From contig JAHRFV010000216.1 in the NCBI GenBank assembly GCA_019084435.1, positions 1 to 8,761 on the forward strand: a DNA stretch of 8,761 nt, read 5' to 3'. The notes under the pieces are model-generated. The model ran no database searches. It was not told the DNA's origin and worked only from the letters and a program-made list of their open reading frames with translations. Position 1 is the stretch's first letter, and every line of letters begins with the position of its first letter. Source of the DNA: Dethiosulfatibacter sp. (GTDB taxonomy: Bacteria > Bacillota_A > Clostridia > Tissierellales > Dethiosulfatibacteraceae). Below are positions 7,041-8,761 of the stretch, one piece after another. The position numbers and the translations under genes are program-made.

Positions 7041-8219
7041 ATGGAAAAAGAAAAAGCTCTAGACTTAGCAATTGTTCAAATCGAGAGGCAATTTGGAAAA
7101 GGATCAATTATGAGATTAGGCGAAGACAGCGTATTGAATGTAGAGGCTATCTCTACAGGTGCTTTGCCTTTAGATATTGCTTTGGGAATAGGAGGCCTTC
7201 CAAAAGGTAGAATTGTTGAAATATTCGGGCCTGAATCTTCAGGTAAGACGACTGTGGCGCTGCATGTTATTGCTGAATCCCAAAAGAATGGTGGAATTGC
7301 AGCATTTATAGATGCAGAAAACGCTCTGGATCCGGCTTATGCTAAAAATCTTGGTGTAAGAATAGATGATCTGATTGTTTCTCAGCCTGACACAGGCGAG
7401 CAGGCATTGGAGATTGCAGAAGCCCTTGTAAGGAGCAATGCAGTAGATGTTATTGTTATAGACTCTGTAGCAGCTTTGGTCCCGAGAGCAGAGCTTGAAG
7501 GAGAAATGGGAGACAGTCATATGGGCTTGCAGGCAAGATTGATGTCTCAGGCTTTAAGAAAACTGTCAGGCGCTATCAAAAAATCCAATACAAGCGTTAT
7601 TTTTATCAATCAACTCAGGGAAAAAATAGGTGTTATGTTCGGTAACCCTGAAACCACTACAGGTGGTCGTGCCCTGAAGTTTTACGCATCTGTGAGGTTG
7701 GATGTCCGAAGAACAGAGACTTTGAAAAAGGGAACTGAGATGGTTGGAAACCGAACAAAGATTAAAGTGGTCAAGAATAAAGTGGCTTCACCTTTCAAGA
7801 CAGCTGAGTTTGATATAATTTATGGCAAGGGTATATCCAATGAAGGATGCATATTGGATCTTGGTGTGGAAAATGATATAGTCAATAAAGCTGGCGCATG
7901 GTACAGCTATGGTGAAACCAGATTAGGACAGGGAAGGGAAAATTCAAAAGAGTTTTTAGAAACCTCACCCGAACTGACAAAAGAGATTGAGTTGAAAATT
8001 AGGGAAAAATTGGGTTTTGGAATCAAGAAATTTGATTTTCCCGGATATCCCACACGAACTTTAGACCTGGACGTGAAAAAAGAGCATCACTGCTCTTCTT
8101 TTTCGACTATTATTTTTTTCTTGATTCCAAAACCCAATTTTTCCCTAATTTTCAACTCAATCTCTTTTGTCAGTACGGGTGAGGTTACTAAAAACTCTTT
8201 TGAATTTTCCGTTCGGTAG
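7041..8219 (+). CDS. recA: Recombinase RecA; native only to codon 330, non-native C-terminus
   Basis: RecA is the ATP-dependent strand-exchange protein and LexA co-protease of the SOS response. Residues 1-330 are ordinary RecA: Walker A GPESSGKT (63-70), Walker B VIVIDS (137-142), loop L1 around [10 protein letters not shown] (153-162), loop L2 beginning [20 protein letters not shown] (190-209), and the C-terminal domain with [10 protein letters not shown] (321-330). The start has AAGGCGG (7027-7033) seven bases before the ATG. After 8030 the frame enters an inverted fold-back of recA's own 3' end and reads 62 unrelated residues to a TAG at 8217-8219. Nothing in those 62 residues resembles RecA. 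The rebuilt gene is 7041-8030 joined to the complement of 8087-8116: 339 residues ending [10 protein letters not shown], a normal length with an acidic tail. The 392-residue product is therefore probably not real. Confidence 0.9.
   Translation: MEKEKALDLAIVQIERQFGKGSIMRLGEDSVLNVEAISTGALPLDIALGIGGLPKGRIVEIFGPESSGKTTVALHVIAESQKNGGIAAFIDAENALDPAYAKNLGVRIDDLIVSQPDTGEQALEIAEALVRSNAVDVIVIDSVAALVPRAELEGEMGDSHMGLQARLMSQALRKLSGAIKKSNTSVIFINQLREKIGVMFGNPETTTGGRALKFYASVRLDVRRTETLKKGTEMVGNRTKIKVVKNKVASPFKTAEFDIIYGKGISNEGCILDLGVENDIVNKAGAWYSYGETRLGQGRENSKEFLETSPELTKEIELKIREKLGFGIKKFDFPGYPTRTLDLDVKKEHHCSSFSTIIFFLIPKPNFSLIFNSISFVSTGEVTKNSFEFSVR
7937..8030 (+). repeat. Left arm of 94-bp inverted repeat (recA 3' region)
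   Basis: This stretch of recA (codons about 299-330) recurs in reverse complement at 8117-8210. Pairing position p with 16147-p gives 92 matches in 94. The two mismatches are 7960/8187 and 7972/8175. The left arm keeps the expected RecA codons (GAA, Glu307 and Glu311), so it is the native copy. Confidence 0.95.
8031..8116 (-). other. Inverted recA end and downstream flank forming the fold-back loop
   Basis: These 86 bases separate the two repeat arms. Read on the minus strand they make sense: 8116-8087 completes the recA frame (ten codons ending in TGA), 8097-8076 is a terminator hairpin with its T-run, and 8075-8031 is the start of the region downstream of recA, in which I recognise no gene. 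The whole piece appears to be the natural sequence after recA in inverted orientation. Read on the plus strand it yields only the non-native tail of the recA frame. Confidence 0.8.
8076..8097 (-). terminator. recA intrinsic terminator, in inverted orientation
   Basis: On the minus strand the stem AAGAGCA / TGCTCTT (8097-8091 against 8086-8080) has a four-base loop (GTGA) and is followed by a run of T (8079-8076, extending the two T that end the stem). The TGA stop of the rebuilt recA lies in the loop, so termination immediately follows the gene. Orientation supports the reading that this segment is the inverted natural end of recA. Confidence 0.75.
8087..8210 (-). pseudogene. Inverted duplicate of the recA 3' end (fragment)
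   Basis: Read on the minus strand, codons from 8209 down to 8087 give [15 protein letters not shown]..., then [19 protein letters not shown] and TGA. This matches RecA from residue 300 and carries the authentic C-terminus missing from the plus-strand frame. Two glutamates of the forward copy (307, 311) are valine here, both GAA to GTA. It has no start, promoter or 5' part, and upstream it runs directly into purL in a different frame. It is a fragment produced by the fold-back, not a gene. Confidence 0.85.
8117..8210 (-). repeat. Right arm of 94-bp inverted repeat (recA 3' region)
   Basis: Reverse complement of 7937-8030 with two mismatches (8175 and 8187). The outer end (8200-8210, minus-strand GGAAAATTCAA) also fits the purL coding sequence, so the repeat boundary coincides with the junction to the unrelated gene. 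Confidence 0.95.
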
Positions 8220-8761
8220 GAGGATTTCCTTTTTGAACTTCTGCTCCGCAGGTAAGTAAGGACTCCGTGGTGTGTTCCTTAGAAGAACCGGTCGCGCCCC
8301 CGCATCCGTCTCGGCCCGTCCTTCCACCGACGAGTACGATAATGTCCCCAGGTTCGGGGGCTTCGCGTACGACGTTTTGGCGAGGAGCGGCGGCAATGAC
8401 GGCCCCAATTTCCATACGTTTAGCCACAAATCCTTCATCATAGAACTCCGTTACTTGTCCGGTGGCCAGCCCAATTTGATTTCCATAGGAACTATAACCA
8501 GAAGCTGCGCCCCTCGTAATCTTTCTCTGAGGTAGTTTTCCAGGTAGAGTATCCTCTAGTTTTGCTCTTGGATCACCGCTTCCTGTCACGCGCATAGCTT
8601 GGTAAACATAGGTTCGACCAGACAAGGGATCCCGAATGGCACCCCCTAGACAGGTAGCCGCCCCGCCGAAGGGTTCTATTTCTGTGGGATGGTTATGGGT
8701 CTCATTCTTAAACATCACTAGCCATTCTTCATCTTGACCGTTAATATCGACCTTGACAACA
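8188..8761 (-). CDS. purL: Phosphoribosylformylglycinamidine (FGAM) synthase, internal fragment
   Basis: Entering from the right edge on the minus strand, the frame reads [20 protein letters not shown] and continues with [20 protein letters not shown], the signature of the first synthetase domain of large PurL. Further family motifs follow: [71 protein letters not shown] and [15 protein letters not shown]. The enzyme converts FGAR to FGAM using ATP and glutamine in purine synthesis; the single-chain form is about 1250 residues, so both ends are missing. Real PurL similarity stops at ERKIQ (about 8200); the last codons (KSF, TAG at 8190-8188) come from inverted recA sequence. GC is much higher than in the rest of the window (40 of 60 bases in 8281-8340), and no purine genes are nearby, so it probably comes from another genome or locus. 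In-frame GTG/ATG codons at 8718-8713 are internal, not a start. Confidence 0.92.
   Translation of the reverse strand, partial: VVKVDINGQDEEWLVMFKNETHNHPTEIEPFGGAATCLGGAIRDPLSGRTYVYQAMRVTGSGDPRAKLEDTLPGKLPQRKITRGAASGYSSYGNQIGLATGQVTEFYDEGFVAKRMEIGAVIAAAPRQNVVREAPEPGDIIVLVGGRTGRDGCGGATGSSKEHTTESLLTCGAEVQKGNPPTERKIQKSF

Noticed and set aside
7931..7938. GGGAAGGG, matching the FtsK-orienting KOPS pattern GGGNAGGG
   Set aside because: A single octamer inside recA coding sequence; Gram-positive SpoIIIE uses a different octamer and skew cannot be judged in one window.
7937..8210. Invertible switch or integron/attachment-site structure generating alternative RecA ends
   Set aside because: No recombinase gene or recognisable crossover sites are present, the outer sequence is an unrelated truncated purL, and the loop is simply the reversed natural flank of recA; artefact or chimera explains it better.
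8157..8441. Minus-strand open frame of 94 codons across the recA/purL junction
   Set aside because: It is out of frame with both PurL and the recA fragment and shows no family resemblance.
8272..8535. Plus-strand open frame opposite purL
   Set aside because: The minus-strand reading is unmistakable PurL with family motifs throughout; the plus-strand frame is open because of GC-rich codons.

Overview
The window reads as a chromosomal housekeeping segment of a low-GC Gram-positive bacterium, most likely a member of the Clostridia/Tissierellia. Evidence is the AT-rich coding sequence, strong AGGAGG-type ribosome binding sites, a Gram-positive LexA box (GAAC-N4-GTTC) in front of recA, and the typical Firmicutes gene run pnp / M16 peptidase / dut / uppP / ftsK(spoIIIE) / rimO / pgsA / recA. 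I cannot name the genus from the sequence alone.

Layout. Positions 1-87 are the last codons of pnp, followed by a hairpin terminator. A processing-peptidase-like M16 metalloprotease (141-1403) and dUTPase (1415-1849) form a tight pair. A consensus-like extended -10 promoter overlaps the dut stop and drives uppP (1891-2700). Next come a TTG-started FtsK/SpoIIIE DNA translocase (2730-5120), the ribosomal S12 methylthiotransferase RimO (5128-6447) and PgsA (6431-6967), closely packed and overlapping, as in an operon. recA starts at 7041 behind its own perfect TTGACA-17-TATAAT promoter with a LexA operator at the transcription start. Together the genes cover nucleotide-pool hygiene (dut), lipid-carrier and phospholipid synthesis (uppP, pgsA), chromosome segregation (ftsK), ribosome modification (rimO) and recombination/SOS (recA).

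The unusual part is the right end. The recA reading frame is good RecA through codon 330 (8030). It then runs into 86 bases of inverted downstream sequence and a 94-bp inverted copy of recA's own 3' end (7937-8030 against 8117-8210, 92 of 94 matching). From about 8200 onward the sequence becomes a different, locally much more GC-rich gene on the minus strand: an internal piece of a large PurL (FGAM synthase). The true end of recA can be rebuilt by following the + strand to 8030 and then the minus strand from 8116 to a TGA at 8087-8089. This gives a normal 339-residue RecA with a charged tail and a terminator at the stop. The structure looks like a fold-back plus chimeric join, probably an amplification or assembly artefact and less likely a real rearrangement. 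I find no convincing new biological system; the fold-back/chimera is the main thing to check.
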